Positions 1 through 7,887 of a stretch of 21,688 nt of DNA are shown in pieces. Each line of letters begins with the position of its first letter. The first letter of the stretch is position 1. Source of the DNA: a virus; IMG/VR virus record IMGVR_UViG_3300042878_000203, positions 1 through 21,688 of that record; one strand, written 5' to 3'. Both the position numbers and the translations under genes were made by a program. The notes below the pieces were generated by a model that saw only the letters and a program-made list of their open reading frames with translations, was not told where the DNA came from and did no database searches.

Positions 1-1929
1 ATCTTTGCCAGCCTCACGGCGTTTCTTTTCAGCCTCAGTTAATGCTTCAACAGCATCTTTTTCACGCTCAAGCGCATCAATAACTTTATCTGAGGCATTA
101 GCCTGTGCAGCCTTAGCCTCATTAACTTTCTCTAGCGCCTCTGTGTAAGCGTCAGAGCCAATCTTTGCACCGTTCACGACCTCATCAAGCATTGTTTGTG
201 CCTCTGTTAAAGCACTGGTTGCTTCTGCTTGTGCATCAGTCGCATCGGCAACACTTAACTTTGCTTGCGCTAAAGCAATTTCTGCTTCACGAATATCAAC
301 CAAGTTTGAATCGGGATCAGCACGAACTTGAGCAAGTTTTTGTTCAGCATCTTTAACCGCAAAAATTGAGGCTTCAACATCGTAACCAGACTTCTCTAAT
401 GATCGTTGCGCCTTTGTAAGTAACTTCTGTTTGTCATTCGCTTGCTTACTGTCTCGCCCATAGCCTCTGATTATTTGGTTAAAGTTTTCTTGAGCCAAAG
501 AAAGTTTATGTGTCGCCTCACTCAACGCAGTATTTGCTTCTAGAACCTGTTTCGTTGCATCACGAGCAGAACGCTGTGCCTGTGTAACACCTTTGATTGC
601 GTCAATATATTTTTTTAATTTCTCTGTAACAGTTTCAACCACTTTCGCAGCACCACCACTAGAAGGCTCGTTACTGGTAACAGGTGAAAAGGTTGCGTTA
701 GTGCCTTGCCGTTCAGCGTTCTTTACCGACTGCAACGCTCTCGCATTTGCCTCTATCTGTTTTGCAGAGTTCTTTGCAGCGTTAGCAATACGCCCGAAAG
801 AAACCTCACCAATCTTTGCAATCAATGGCAGACCAGCACCAAAAAAGTTTGCTGCCTTAATCAACAAATTGATTCCACTGATCATAATGTTGATACCGAA
901 AATCCATTTATTGACCAAAAACTCTAAATAGTTAATAATGAAATTGATTACAGCATTAACAACCTTGCGGAAAGTTTCAAAGTTTTTGTACGCATAAATA
1001 CTCGCAGCACCGAAAGCGATAACAGCCAACACGATTGCGCCAACAGTTAAAGCAATAGGTGCAGCAGCAGCCGAAGCAGCAGCAGCCGAAGCACCAAACG
1101 CAGTCATCACGACTGTTGAAATGCTCATCGCCAAATTAAAAGCGATAACAGCAACAGCCAAAGAACCAAAAGCGATAGCGAAAATCATTACAAGTTTTTG
1201 ATTGCGATCTATAAAATCAAACAACGATATAAGCATCGCTGTCAATTTTTCTAAAACAGGCAACAAGGCAACACCTAAAGATTCTTGCAGTTCATTGAAA
1301 TTGTTTTTAAGTATTTTCATTCTGCCAGCAGCAGTATCAGCAGCGTTAGCAGTTGCGCCACCGAAAGTATTTGATAACTGTTGAAAGATGACTTCTGTAC
1401 TTGCGCCATCTTTGATCAACTCTCTGAGCGCAGGCGAGAGGCGTTGCAGTGCTTTGTAGTTGCCAGCGTATGCTTTCGCTAGCGCATCGGAAACTGTGCC
1501 GAGTGGTGCAGATGAGGCTGTTGCGATGTCTTGTGCCAACGCTAAACCTTTTGTCGCAACAGTTAAATCACCTGAACCGATGACCAGTGAACTTAGAGCA
1601 GCACGCAATTCTGTATCAGCAGTGCCCGATGCTTTTGACATCGCAGAAATAAGTTGTTCCGTTGATGCAACTGTCGCTTCATTAGCGCCAACAACTTTTT
1701 GCAAAGTTTGTGCCAGTTTTGCTTGCTCAACTTCATCTGCTGCTGCTGCTTGTGCAGCCTTAAACCCTGCAACAGATAACGCCCCAAGCACAGCGACAGC
1801 AGGCAGAAACGCTTTCTTGAGAACGAACGCAGATTTTTCTGCCGTTGTTTCAAGTTCCTTAAATTGTTTGATTGCTTTCTGAATACCTTTAGCATCAAAA
1901 TCGGAAACGATGTTAATTCCAACAGCCAT
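1..1929 (-). CDS. Tape measure protein, N-terminal 643 residues (C-terminus beyond window)
   Basis: This long open frame starts at an ATG one base after the stop of the previous gene and runs without a stop to the left edge. It is the usual length-setting tape measure protein of a siphovirus tail, the scaffold around which tail-tube subunits assemble. The start of the protein is a helical, alanine- and lysine-rich segment. The middle (roughly residues 235-320) has strongly hydrophobic stretches with an alanine-rich linker between two likely membrane-spanning helices. The last visible third is heptad-like, rich in Ala, Glu, Gln and Lys, and reads as coiled coil. Its position directly after the tail chaperones and one more tail-region gene supports the call. 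Tape measure proteins are often well over 800 residues, so a large part is probably missing. No lytic domain is visible in the part present. Confidence 0.9.
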   Translation of the reverse strand, partial: MAVGINIVSDFDAKGIQKAIKQFKELETTAEKSAFVLKKAFLPAVAVLGALSVAGFKAAQAAAADEVEQAKLAQTLQKVVGANEATVASTEQLISAMSKASGTADTELRAALSSLVIGSGDLTVATKGLALAQDIATASSAPLGTVSDALAKAYAGNYKALQRLSPALRELIKDGASTEVIFQQLSNTFGGATANAADTAAGRMKILKNNFNELQESLGVALLPVLEKLTAMLISLFDFIDRNQKLVMIFAIAFGSLAVAVIAFNLAMSISTVVMTAFGASAAAASAAAAPIALTVGAIVLAVIAFGAASIYAYKNFETFRKVVNAVINFIINYLEFLVNKWIFGINIMISGINLLIKAANFFGAGLPLIAKIGEVSFGRIANAAKNSAKQIEANARALQSVKNAERQGTNATFSPVTSNEPSSGGAAKVVETVTEKLKKYIDAIKGVTQAQRSARDATKQVLEANTALSEATHKLSLAQENFNQIIRGYGRDSKQANDKQKLLTKAQRSLEKSGYDVEASIFAVKDAEQKLAQVRADPDSNLVDIREAEIALAQAKLSVADATDAQAEATSALTEAQTMLDEVVNGAKIGSDAYTEALEKVNEAKAAQANASDKVIDALEREKDAVEALTEAEKKRREAGKD

Positions 1930-1930
1930 A

Positions 1931-2488
1931 TTATTTACCTGTTCCTGCGTTGATCGCTTTGGTTGTGTATGCGTTGATCTTGTTCACAACAGTTAAAACT
2001 TCTTGTTCAATTAAACCCTCATTAGATTTAACTGCACCGTACAACACACGAGAACGATATTTGCCGACACGACTTTTGCCACCGAACTTTGTGTCTAAAT
2101 TGTGTATGAATCGTTCGCCTAACATTCCTCTGCCACCTTTGCTACCAGCAGAATCATAAACTTGCCCACCACCGTCCATTTGTTGAATACGCAAGATCAC
2201 ACTGCCCCGAGTACCACCACGAGAAGAACCTGTACCTGTTTTAGGTTTCACACTTTTCTGCGCAATCGCACCGTTGTATGGTGGAAGGCGTGACTTTGTT
2301 TTAAGTCTGCCCCCTGAAGTATGCCATTGAGATAACGCCTCATCAGGGAACTCAGCACCGACCAACTTTGCTAAAGGTTGTGAAGCAGTCACCAAGTCTT
2401 TGCGCAAAGAATCGTACAAATCTTTCTCATAGTTCTTGAGATAGTAAAGTGTTTCGCTTATCCCATAAAACTTTAATTCTGTTGCCAT
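1931..2488 (-). CDS. Tail-region protein of unknown function, between chaperones and tape measure
   Basis: 185 residues starting at ATG. The first 45 residues are helical and charged. A basic, Gly/Ser/Thr-rich stretch follows (about residues 58-100, including a run resembling KTGTGSSRGGTRGS), and the C-terminal 60 residues are mixed helix and strand. It has some resemblance in size and style to HK97 gp10-type tail-completion proteins, but I do not recognise the family with certainty. In most HK97-like phages the gp10-type gene lies before the major tail gene rather than between the chaperones and the tape measure, so position argues for a different tail-morphogenesis role. The stop codon is separated from the tape measure ATG by a single base, which indicates translational coupling. 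Confidence 0.8.
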   Translation of the reverse strand: MATELKFYGISETLYYLKNYEKDLYDSLRKDLVTASQPLAKLVGAEFPDEALSQWHTSGGRLKTKSRLPPYNGAIAQKSVKPKTGTGSSRGGTRGSVILRIQQMDGGGQVYDSAGSKGGRGMLGERFIHNLDTKFGGKSRVGKYRSRVLYGAVKSNEGLIEQEVLTVVNKINAYTTKAINAGTGK

Positions 2489-2505
2489 AGCCGAACATCA
2501 TACAA

Positions 2506-2930
2506 CTAACGCCGTTTCGTTTGCGATTGCTTAACAACCCAACGATGATAAGCCAGCATCGTGTTCAACATTGATTCGCTCTCATTGAGTAAAACTGTTG
2601 GCGCAATATGATATTCGTGAGCAAGGTGAGCGATCAGCCAGTGTGCGGAATCATCACCAAACTTTATTTCTCTAAAGGGCTTTCAGCCTCATCTCGTGGC
2701 AATACCTGTGCAACAGTTCCAATCCAGTCGGGGTCAAACTTTAATTTTGTTTTGTTCCGATGTGTAAGAGCAGACCAAGCAAGCCACGCAAGATCAGTTA
2801 AACGCATTTCTTGTTCAAACTTAACTACAGATCGTTGCCACGTTCTCTCAAACCCAACAAAGTCAGCGAACACTGCATCAACAGGTTCTTTCGTACCGTC
2901 AAGATATTCAACTTCTAAAGCAATTCGCAC
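2506..2930 (-). CDS. Tail assembly chaperone, -1 frameshift fusion (G-T type), 141 residues
   Basis: The frame-0 chaperone (start GTG at 2930) contains the heptamer CCCTTTA at 2679-2673, read as CCT TTA in frame 0, three codons before its TAA stop. A slip of one base back continues as AGA GAA ATA AAG TTT and stays open for 55 codons to a TAG at 2508-2506. The added part reads as a compact helical domain (for example GDDSAHWLIAHLAHEY). In many siphoviruses the gene before the tape measure makes a short and a long product in this way, and both are needed for tail assembly. The -1 frame is closed by a TGA just upstream of the heptamer, so the slip must happen in a window of about seven codons containing this one canonical site. 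The reading is from sequence; frameshift efficiency is unknown. Confidence 0.85.
2664..2930 (-). CDS. Tail assembly chaperone, short product (G type)
   Basis: 88 residues, starting at GTG with a strong ribosome-binding sequence (AAGGAG, five bases before the start). It lies directly after the major tail protein and before the tape measure, the standard place for tail chaperones that bind the tape measure during assembly. The protein begins with a short beta-like segment (RIALEVEYLDG) and continues with a helical part around FERTWQRSVVKFEQEMRLTD, typical of this family in actinophages. It ends at TAA when no frameshift occurs. Confidence 0.85.
   Translation of the reverse strand: MRIALEVEYLDGTKEPVDAVFADFVGFERTWQRSVVKFEQEMRLTDLAWLAWSALTHRNKTKLKFDPDWIGTVAQVLPRDEAESPLEK
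2673..2679 (-). promoter_or_regulatory. Programmed -1 ribosomal frameshift site (CCCTTTA)
   Basis: The heptamer follows the X XXY YYZ pattern in the frame of the short chaperone (C CCT TTA). After a slip both anticodons can re-pair as CCC and TTT. It is the only such heptamer in the short interval where both frames overlap, bounded by a TGA in the -1 frame upstream and the TAA of frame 0 downstream. Confidence 0.85.
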
Positions 2931-2955
2931 TAGTTCTCCTTCTAATAGTTTTTAT

Positions 2956-3363
2956 TTATGCAGTTGTTTTAACGAGTGTTCCGCCAGTAAACGAAAGTGA
3001 AGTCATCATCAACTCTCCGACTGCGCCAGCCACTGGAGTATGCGCTGCCAAGAACGCCCCTGTGATCGTGTAGGTCGGGTTCGTAGGTGTAGCAATGCCT
3101 GTTTCGTGTTTGATGACAAGAGTTGTGGTTGTGCCAACAAGAGGAAAGATTGTTGCTTCAACTTGGCTTGTAGCGAAGTCTTGCATAAATTCAATATCAA
3201 CAGAATTATTTTGCAAACCACCTGCGAACTTGTGCCCACCATCGCCGAACGCTGTTACCTCTACCGAATCAATTTCGTAATTTAGGGTTACAGAATTAGA
3301 TTTCGTGGATAGGTCAATCGCATTCACGGTGATTGATGCGTTTGTTAAAACTTTGACAGCCAT
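2956..3363 (-). CDS. Major tail protein (tail tube subunit)
   Basis: 135 residues, rich in Thr, Val, Ala and Gly with alternating hydrophobic residues, as in beta-sandwich tail tube subunits that stack into the siphovirus tail. The segment around residues 28-55 (NYEIDSVEVTAFGDGGHKFAGG) resembles the loop and strand pattern of small HK97-type tail tube proteins, and the C-terminus SLSFTGGTLVKTTA is a typical terminal strand. It lies between the neck genes and the chaperones, the normal place for the tube gene. Function is inferred from position, size and composition. Confidence 0.85.
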   Translation of the reverse strand: MAVKVLTNASITVNAIDLSTKSNSVTLNYEIDSVEVTAFGDGGHKFAGGLQNNSVDIEFMQDFATSQVEATIFPLVGTTTTLVIKHETGIATPTNPTYTITGAFLAAHTPVAGAVGELMMTSLSFTGGTLVKTTA

Positions 3364-3365
3364 AT

Positions 3366-3536
3366 TTATTTGTCCATTTCTTTAGGTTCTTGTTTTGCTA
3401 CTTTAACATTAACTTCCGCAAGATGTCCACCATCAACAAGCGCATCAACATTGAAACCTTCTAGGTCATCGCCGTTAATGTTGTCGCCCTGTTTACCTAG
3501 TGTGCAGTTGTCGCTAACCACTTTATAGTTTGTCAT
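3366..3536 (-). CDS. Small acidic protein between neck gene and major tail gene
   Basis: 56 residues starting with MTNYKVVSDNCTLGKQGD. ATG and stop fit exactly between the flanking genes and the frame is fully open. The core DDLEGFNVDALVDGGHLAEV matches a pattern I recall from small proteins encoded at the same place in many actinophages, where a short valine strand is followed by a LEG-NVDALVDAGHL motif and a Lys/Glu tail. Function is unknown. A role at the head-tail joint or as a small virion component is possible from position only. Confidence 0.8.
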   Translation of the reverse strand: MTNYKVVSDNCTLGKQGDNINGDDLEGFNVDALVDGGHLAEVNVKVAKQEPKEMDK

Positions 3537-3543
3537 CACATTC

Positions 3544-3951
3544 CTATCCGTGAACAGTTACTTGAAATTGGATTTGCAAAAACTCTGCATCAGCAGAATT
3601 CAAACTTGTTATGTTCGCACCCGATGGTAGCACTAAAGTTTGGCACACGCCACCAAGTGTTTTATCTGATTCAATCGCTGCACGAATACTGGTAGCACCT
3701 GAGTAGGAAAGAAAACCATCAAGAATTGTGTAAGCGTTCCGATCAACATATCTTCCAACAATCACGAACACAGTCCAATCCATAGTGACATCACCGCCAC
3801 CCATCGCACGATGATAATTAACAGAGTTCAAAACAGGAAACGCCAACGGTGGATTCAGTTGCTCAGGTTGAAAAGAAGTGGCACGCAAACCACTAACAGT
3901 TGCAAGATTAGTTGCCAACCCTGTAGCAACTTGCAAAATAGTGGCAGGCAT
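3544..3951 (-). CDS. Neck / tail terminator-type protein
   Basis: 135 residues whose ATG shares a base with the stop of the connector gene (TAATG), so the two are translationally coupled. The protein has an N-terminal helix (ATILQVATGLATNLATV), a region with PPLAFPVLNSVNYHRAMGGGDVTMDWTVFVIVGR, then a mixed part ending in a strand (FLQIQFQVTVHG). The layout of a helix, a GGGD turn, a long central strand and a C-terminal strand resembles tail-terminator or head-closure proteins in this gene position. The exact assignment among neck proteins is uncertain. Confidence 0.75.
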   Translation of the reverse strand: MPATILQVATGLATNLATVSGLRATSFQPEQLNPPLAFPVLNSVNYHRAMGGGDVTMDWTVFVIVGRYVDRNAYTILDGFLSYSGATSIRAAIESDKTLGGVCQTLVLPSGANITSLNSADAEFLQIQFQVTVHG

Positions 3952-4553
3952 TAAGCGATACCGAACCTGCGATACGGCGACAATAGATCACGAACATCAG
4001 GGTCAACAGCACGAACCGTTATCGCCATATCAGCGAACCCGACAACACCAAGCGAGGCATTAAGGCGTGCGAACTGGCGCATAGAAAGCAAAATGCACGC
4101 TTGGTTAATGTCATCAGGCACAGCAGCCCAACCCCAAACAGTAGTTACCTGTACAGTCTCAAACGCTGGTGTAGTCAAAAGCGGAAATGTGTTGCCACCA
4201 ACCATTCGTGCCGATTCATAAGGTCGTGGAAAGATCGGGACATTTCTAGGCTGCAAAACATAATCTACGCCTTGTGTCAAAGTCTGAGCATAAGTGCCGT
4301 TACCTAACGAATCAATTTTGATAGTAACTGTTGCAGTCGCAACATCTCTATTAAATACCAACAGATATTCGTTGTAAGGAAACATCGGAACAGCAGTGCT
4401 AGTCGTCTGATAAAAGAACCTGCCTGTGTAACCATCAATACGCCGAGAAGCAGACTCAATGGCATTTTCTAAAAGCGTGTCATCAGTTGAATCAGTAATG
4501 CGCAACGCAGATTTCAATTCGGCAAGAGTGCAGTAACCGTTCGTAATTGCCAT
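3951..4553 (-). CDS. Head-tail connector protein (gp6-like)
   Basis: 200 residues. The N-terminus (CTLAELKSALRITDSTDDTL and the following helix ENAIESASRRIDGYTGR) is the hallmark of phage gp6-like head-tail adaptors, which form a ring under the portal. A beta-rich middle and a helical C-terminus (VPDDINQACILLSMRQFARL, then a segment ending LLSPYRRFGIA) complete the family pattern. Position after the capsid gene agrees. The ATG lies a few bases after the previous stop, with only a weak A-rich ribosome-binding sequence. Confidence 0.9.
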   Translation of the reverse strand: MAITNGYCTLAELKSALRITDSTDDTLLENAIESASRRIDGYTGRFFYQTTSTAVPMFPYNEYLLVFNRDVATATVTIKIDSLGNGTYAQTLTQGVDYVLQPRNVPIFPRPYESARMVGGNTFPLLTTPAFETVQVTTVWGWAAVPDDINQACILLSMRQFARLNASLGVVGFADMAITVRAVDPDVRDLLSPYRRFGIA

Positions 4554-4556
4554 ATT

Positions 4557-4766
4557 TTATTCTTTCTTTTTTTTGCCACGATTCAATGATGCCGTTTCTG
4601 TTTTCAATTCTTGCACAGCAACTTCAACATCTATTTCAGGGGTCATATATTTGTGATCAAAACCTGCCTCACGAAGCGCAACGTCAACCGCTTTAACACG
4701 ATCTTTCAAACCTCTGCGTTCGTAGCCTGCACGCTCTGCAAGTAATGATTGAATATATTTATTCAT
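4557..4766 (-). CDS. Small conserved protein following the major capsid gene
   Basis: 69 residues from the ATG at 4766, chosen because GGAG lies six bases before it; an ATG four codons earlier has no ribosome-binding site. The first half (SLLAERAGYERRGLKDRVKAVDVALREAG) matches a short helical module seen in small proteins downstream of capsid genes in many phages. The C-terminus is very basic (NRGKKKKE). Function is unknown. It is separated from the capsid gene by a strong hairpin at 4788-4821, which may lower its expression relative to capsid. Confidence 0.8.
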   Translation of the reverse strand: MNKYIQSLLAERAGYERRGLKDRVKAVDVALREAGFDHKYMTPEIDVEVAVQELKTETASLNRGKKKKE

Positions 4767-4787
4767 TTGTTTCTCCATAAATAGTAA

Positions 4788-4821
4788 GGGTTGCTGACAC
4801 CCCGAAGGATATCAGCAACCC
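4788..4821 (-). terminator. UUCG-capped hairpin after the capsid gene (terminator, attenuator or RNA-stability element)
   Basis: On the transcribed strand, GGGTTGCTGA pairs perfectly with TCAGCAACCC (10 bp). The inner bases TATCC and GGGTG can extend the stem by five pairs, two of them G-U, closing on a TTCG tetraloop. It lies 19 bases after the end of the capsid gene and about 20 bases before the next ATG. There is no strong T-run behind it, so simple factor-independent termination is unlikely. Partial attenuation or protection of the capsid mRNA 3' end is more plausible. Confidence 0.7.
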
Positions 4822-4840
4822 GAACAACTATTTGATCAAC

Positions 4841-6163
4841 TTAGAAAGTTGGTGTTACTAATCCCGTACCGCCGATAAGTGCGAACGCTTTGTCATATCG
4901 GTTCGCTGTAAACGCTGAGTAACCATAAACAATCATTGTTACATCAAGTTCAGCAGCCTTTGGTTGCTCAAATCGCAACATCATCGGCTCGCCTGAACCT
5001 TGTTCAAACAAGTGTGCTTCTTGAGTGTTGCCCAAAATGATGACATCTTCGTTAGCACCTGCACCATTTGTTGTGATGACATTTGCATCAGTGATTACTG
5101 GCAAACCAAGAATTGTGTATCCGCTATTTCCGTACACTGGCGCACCATTACCTGAAGCAATCGCAGGCTGACCGTTGAAGTTCGGCACTGGCACAGCCAA
5201 TGGTCGCTTCTGATCATCAAGTGATGCCAAGATGAAAGCAAGTCGGCGTGGGTGCATCAACATAAAGTTCGGTCCAGCGAAGAAGTTTGTTTGAATGCGC
5301 TGAATTGCATCAGCCAACTTCGGATAAAGTTCTGGAACTGTTGGTGATGCGTCTGTGTAAGTCACAACCTGCGTGATCACATTGGTTAGTGATGTTGCAC
5401 TTGTTGTTACGAACAGCGAATCAAGATTCGTGTGGTATGCGCTAACAAGGTCAGCCATAACTAGCGAATCAATGTTTGTGCCACGCTCAATAGATTGGCG
5501 TGAAACATTCTGCTGACCAGCAACAGTGACGATTGAAACATCAAGTTTCGTGTCGTCCATGTTTGTTTCTTGAACAGCAGCACCTTCAGTTTGAACTGCG
5601 GTTGCTGAACCTGTTGTTACTTTGCTGATGCTGATAACTAGACCTTGATCAGGTAATTGATGCTTGCGAGCAACATCAAGGAAAGGGCGACCTGCACGAG
5701 CGAACGGCGCAGCCAACTCGGTCAAGAATTGTGGCACGATAAGTCCAGCAAAGTTTGCGCTGGTCACATCACGGCGTTCAATCTTTTCTTCGTTCATGTG
5801 GCGAGCCAAACGCTGTTGCGCTGAGAAGTCATTGTTGAACTGTGCTGCGTAAGCATCTTTCAAGAAAGATGATTCTGCTTGTGGCGAGTAAGTGCGTGCC
5901 TCAGACTTTACGACTGTTCCACCAACAGCAACATCAAACTTCTTTTCTTTGCGAAGTTCTGCTGCTTCTGCTGAACGCTTTTCAAGTTCAGAGTGCTTTT
6001 CAATTTGCTCATCAAGTGAACGAACCTCAGCAAGAGTTGCAGTGATATCTGCATCTTCTTCAACTGTGAGTTCTCGGACTTCTGTTTGTGCTGCGACAAC
6101 AACTGCTTCTGCTTTTGCAAGTGCAGCATCACGCTTTTCAATAAGTGATTTACTAAATGACAT
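4841..6163 (-). CDS. Major capsid protein, HK97 fold, with N-terminal scaffold domain
   Basis: 440 residues from the ATG at 6163, chosen because of the perfect ATAGGAGGTCAT leader; the frame is open six codons further to a TTG that would be inside this ribosome-binding site. Residues 1 to about 95 are a charged coiled coil (KSLIEKRDAALAKAEA and onward), the delta or scaffold domain normally removed by the prohead protease. The rest shows HK97-type features: FAGLIVPQFLTELA, the P-domain helix with FFAGPNFMLMHPRRLAFIL, and the C-terminal FEQPKAAELDVTMIVYGYSAFTANRYDKAFALI. This is the shell subunit. It is preceded by the protease gene and followed by connectors, as in HK97-like phages. Confidence 0.95.
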   Translation of the reverse strand: MSFSKSLIEKRDAALAKAEAVVVAAQTEVRELTVEEDADITATLAEVRSLDEQIEKHSELEKRSAEAAELRKEKKFDVAVGGTVVKSEARTYSPQAESSFLKDAYAAQFNNDFSAQQRLARHMNEEKIERRDVTSANFAGLIVPQFLTELAAPFARAGRPFLDVARKHQLPDQGLVISISKVTTGSATAVQTEGAAVQETNMDDTKLDVSIVTVAGQQNVSRQSIERGTNIDSLVMADLVSAYHTNLDSLFVTTSATSLTNVITQVVTYTDASPTVPELYPKLADAIQRIQTNFFAGPNFMLMHPRRLAFILASLDDQKRPLAVPVPNFNGQPAIASGNGAPVYGNSGYTILGLPVITDANVITTNGAGANEDVIILGNTQEAHLFEQGSGEPMMLRFEQPKAAELDVTMIVYGYSAFTANRYDKAFALIGGTGLVTPTF

Positions 6164-6215
6164 ATGACCTCCTATGGTCAATCGGTTTATTTATTGTCCG
6201 AGTGTTAGAGGTAGT

Positions 6216-6229
6216 GACCCAATCGGGTC
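6216..6229 (-). promoter_or_regulatory. Short hairpin in the capsid gene leader
   Basis: GACCC and GGGTC flank a four-base loop (GATT on the transcribed strand), just after the protease stop and about 50 bases before the capsid ATG. The gap of 72 bases between these two genes is longer than most in this block. The stem is short; it could be a processing or stability element or chance. Confidence 0.35.
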
Positions 6230-6235
6230 GGCTGC

Positions 6236-6832
6236 TTAACGGCTGCGTAACTTCTCTACCGCTATCTGCGATTTTCGCAAACGCAATAGTGAAGTCGGTG
6301 CGATAGTAACAGATTCATTTCTTGAACGCAACTCGGCAACAGTTTCTTCATAAGCAGGAAAGGTAACAACACTGACATCAAATAGTTGAACTTCTTTAAG
6401 TTCACGAACAGAACGATCAGCATTGTATGAATCTTTGATCGTGCGAAAAGCGAAACTCATTTGTGAAAGGTCGCCACGTTTCATCGCAGAAATAATTTTT
6501 GCAGCATCAGGGTTGCTTGGGTCTAAGTCTGCCTCAACTCGCAAGCCACGCTCATCTTCTTCTAAAACAAGTGTGCCAGATTTGGTTCTTGCCAACGGTA
6601 CGCCTTCATGATCAACTAGCAGGCGAACATCTGCGCCATCGTTAATAGTTTTACTAAACGCACCACGCCTCACATATTCAACAAATGGCATCGGCTCAGA
6701 AGGTGAATCAAAAACTGATGCGTAACCAACCAAAGTATTGCCATCGCCTTCGGCACGCATCTCAAGATTGCTGTATGCGATAGTTCTTTTCTCGTCAATC
6801 GGTTTAGCAATCCAATTAAATGTTTCAGTCAT
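6236..6832 (-). CDS. Prohead protease, HK97 family
   Basis: 198 residues from an ATG with GAGGT seven bases upstream. Family features in order: VGYASVFDSPSEPMPFVEYVRRGAF (residues about 35-59), the probable catalytic histidine in LLVDHEG (His75), the DLSQMSFAF motif (about 121-129) with the candidate nucleophile serine, and LFDVSVVTFPAYEET near residue 155-170. This enzyme cleaves the N-terminal scaffold domain from capsid subunits during head maturation. The neighbouring capsid gene has such a domain, so the pair fits. Confidence 0.95.
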   Translation of the reverse strand: MTETFNWIAKPIDEKRTIAYSNLEMRAEGDGNTLVGYASVFDSPSEPMPFVEYVRRGAFSKTINDGADVRLLVDHEGVPLARTKSGTLVLEEDERGLRVEADLDPSNPDAAKIISAMKRGDLSQMSFAFRTIKDSYNADRSVRELKEVQLFDVSVVTFPAYEETVAELRSRNESVTIAPTSLLRLRKSQIAVEKLRSR

Positions 6833-6854
6833 AGTTACCTCACAATAGTTTATT

Positions 6855-7886
6855 TTAGTTATCTTTGCTACTGCTTGAATACTTCGGGTGCGAAGGTTTC
6901 AACAGATCATTATCGGTTACATATTTTGGGTTTGCTGGTGCACCTGTTCTACACAGAAATAGAAATGCGTTTACTCTTGCCATCGCCCACTGTGCCCTGC
7001 CTACATTTGGTCGGTGCGATGTTGAGAACGCACCTGCACCACGCCGATACACAGATTTCAAAGCGCCAAGAGTTGTGCGAGTCCAGTCAGGTCGGTTGCG
7101 TTCTTTCATCTTGTCATTATGTTCTTGCACTTTGTTTTGTAACGCTTTATTGGTTGCTTCGTTAAGAACGATGCCACCTGTTTTGCCTTGCGCTGAACCT
7201 TCAGGATTTTTTTCGCTACCTTTGATTTGATCTTTTTTAGGTGCAGGCGCACGAGTTTCATTCTCTAACTGGCTCACAATTCTTTCAGCGTATGCTTGTG
7301 CCCTTCGTGCGCTCGCTTTACTTGCACCGCCACCCCACAACAACATCGCTACAAGTCCAGCAGTAATTTCTGAACCTTGCACAGCATCAAGATCAACAAT
7401 ATGGCGAGCAATCCACGGCGATATTTTGCGCCATTTGTTTTCGCTTAATGGTTCACCGTTAGCCATACGGCGTGCATCGGCAACAGTTGCAGACACAAGC
7501 CCATCGCCCGATTCACCTTCACCGTGTAAGACAAGCCCACGCTTCGCACTCGCTCGCATAAATGCTGGAGCAACAAGATTTACTGCCCTATATTCTTCGT
7601 CATCTTCCATCTCGCTTAAATCCATCGGCTCATCTTCATCTTCTTCTTCGGCTTCGTAAGTCATCTTTGCTTGTAACAAAAGATTAATCGCCTCATCAAT
7701 CGCAGCAACCATCTCTTCATTTCTTTGCGAGCGTTCATCAGCCGTAGCGATATTTAATGCTGTCATCTGATCTAATGCTTCTTCATGTGTTGCGTGACAG
7801 CCACCATCAACAGGGATTGTTGAACCAACTTTTACTACGGCGTGTCCGTCACAATTTTCGGCGTTCATAATTACTTCGTAAGGCAT
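6855..7886 (-). CDS. Three-module conserved phage protein between portal side and protease
   Basis: 343 residues. Module 1 (about 1-50) has the pattern NCDGHAVVKV and CHATHEEALDQMTAL, a small domain I recall at the N-terminus of several phage head proteins. A very acidic linker follows (about 78-100). Module 2 (about 112-210) has RGLVLHGEGESGDGLVSATV, then ARRMANGEPLSENKWRKI, SPWIARHIVDLDA and a Gly-rich turn with AQAYAERIVSQLE. Module 3 (about 275-335) has GALKSVYRRGAGAFSTSHRP and WAMARVNAFLFLCR. Modules 2 and 3 recur in other phages, often fused to head-morphogenesis proteins, but their activity is not known to me. Position between portal and protease suggests a role in prohead assembly or an internal virion protein. 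Confidence 0.85.
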   Translation of the reverse strand: MPYEVIMNAENCDGHAVVKVGSTIPVDGGCHATHEEALDQMTALNIATADERSQRNEEMVAAIDEAINLLLQAKMTYEAEEEDEDEPMDLSEMEDDEEYRAVNLVAPAFMRASAKRGLVLHGEGESGDGLVSATVADARRMANGEPLSENKWRKISPWIARHIVDLDAVQGSEITAGLVAMLLWGGGASKASARRAQAYAERIVSQLENETRAPAPKKDQIKGSEKNPEGSAQGKTGGIVLNEATNKALQNKVQEHNDKMKERNRPDWTRTTLGALKSVYRRGAGAFSTSHRPNVGRAQWAMARVNAFLFLCRTGAPANPKYVTDNDLLKPSHPKYSSSSKDN

Positions 7887-7887
7887 A

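Noticed and set aside
1060-1095. GCAGCAGCAGCC repeats in the tape measure gene
   Set aside because: These encode an alanine-rich linker; a simple codon repeat explains them.
1460-1882. A 140-codon plus-strand frame and a 109-codon minus-strand frame inside the tape measure region
   Set aside because: Both lie out of frame within the long tape measure frame, have biased Ala/Ser or Gln/Leu composition typical of shadow frames, and lack ribosome-binding sites.
6865-7230. A 121-codon plus-strand frame opposite the three-module protein
   Set aside because: It is antisense to a gene with clear conserved motifs, lacks a ribosome-binding site, and would be the only plus-strand gene in the window.
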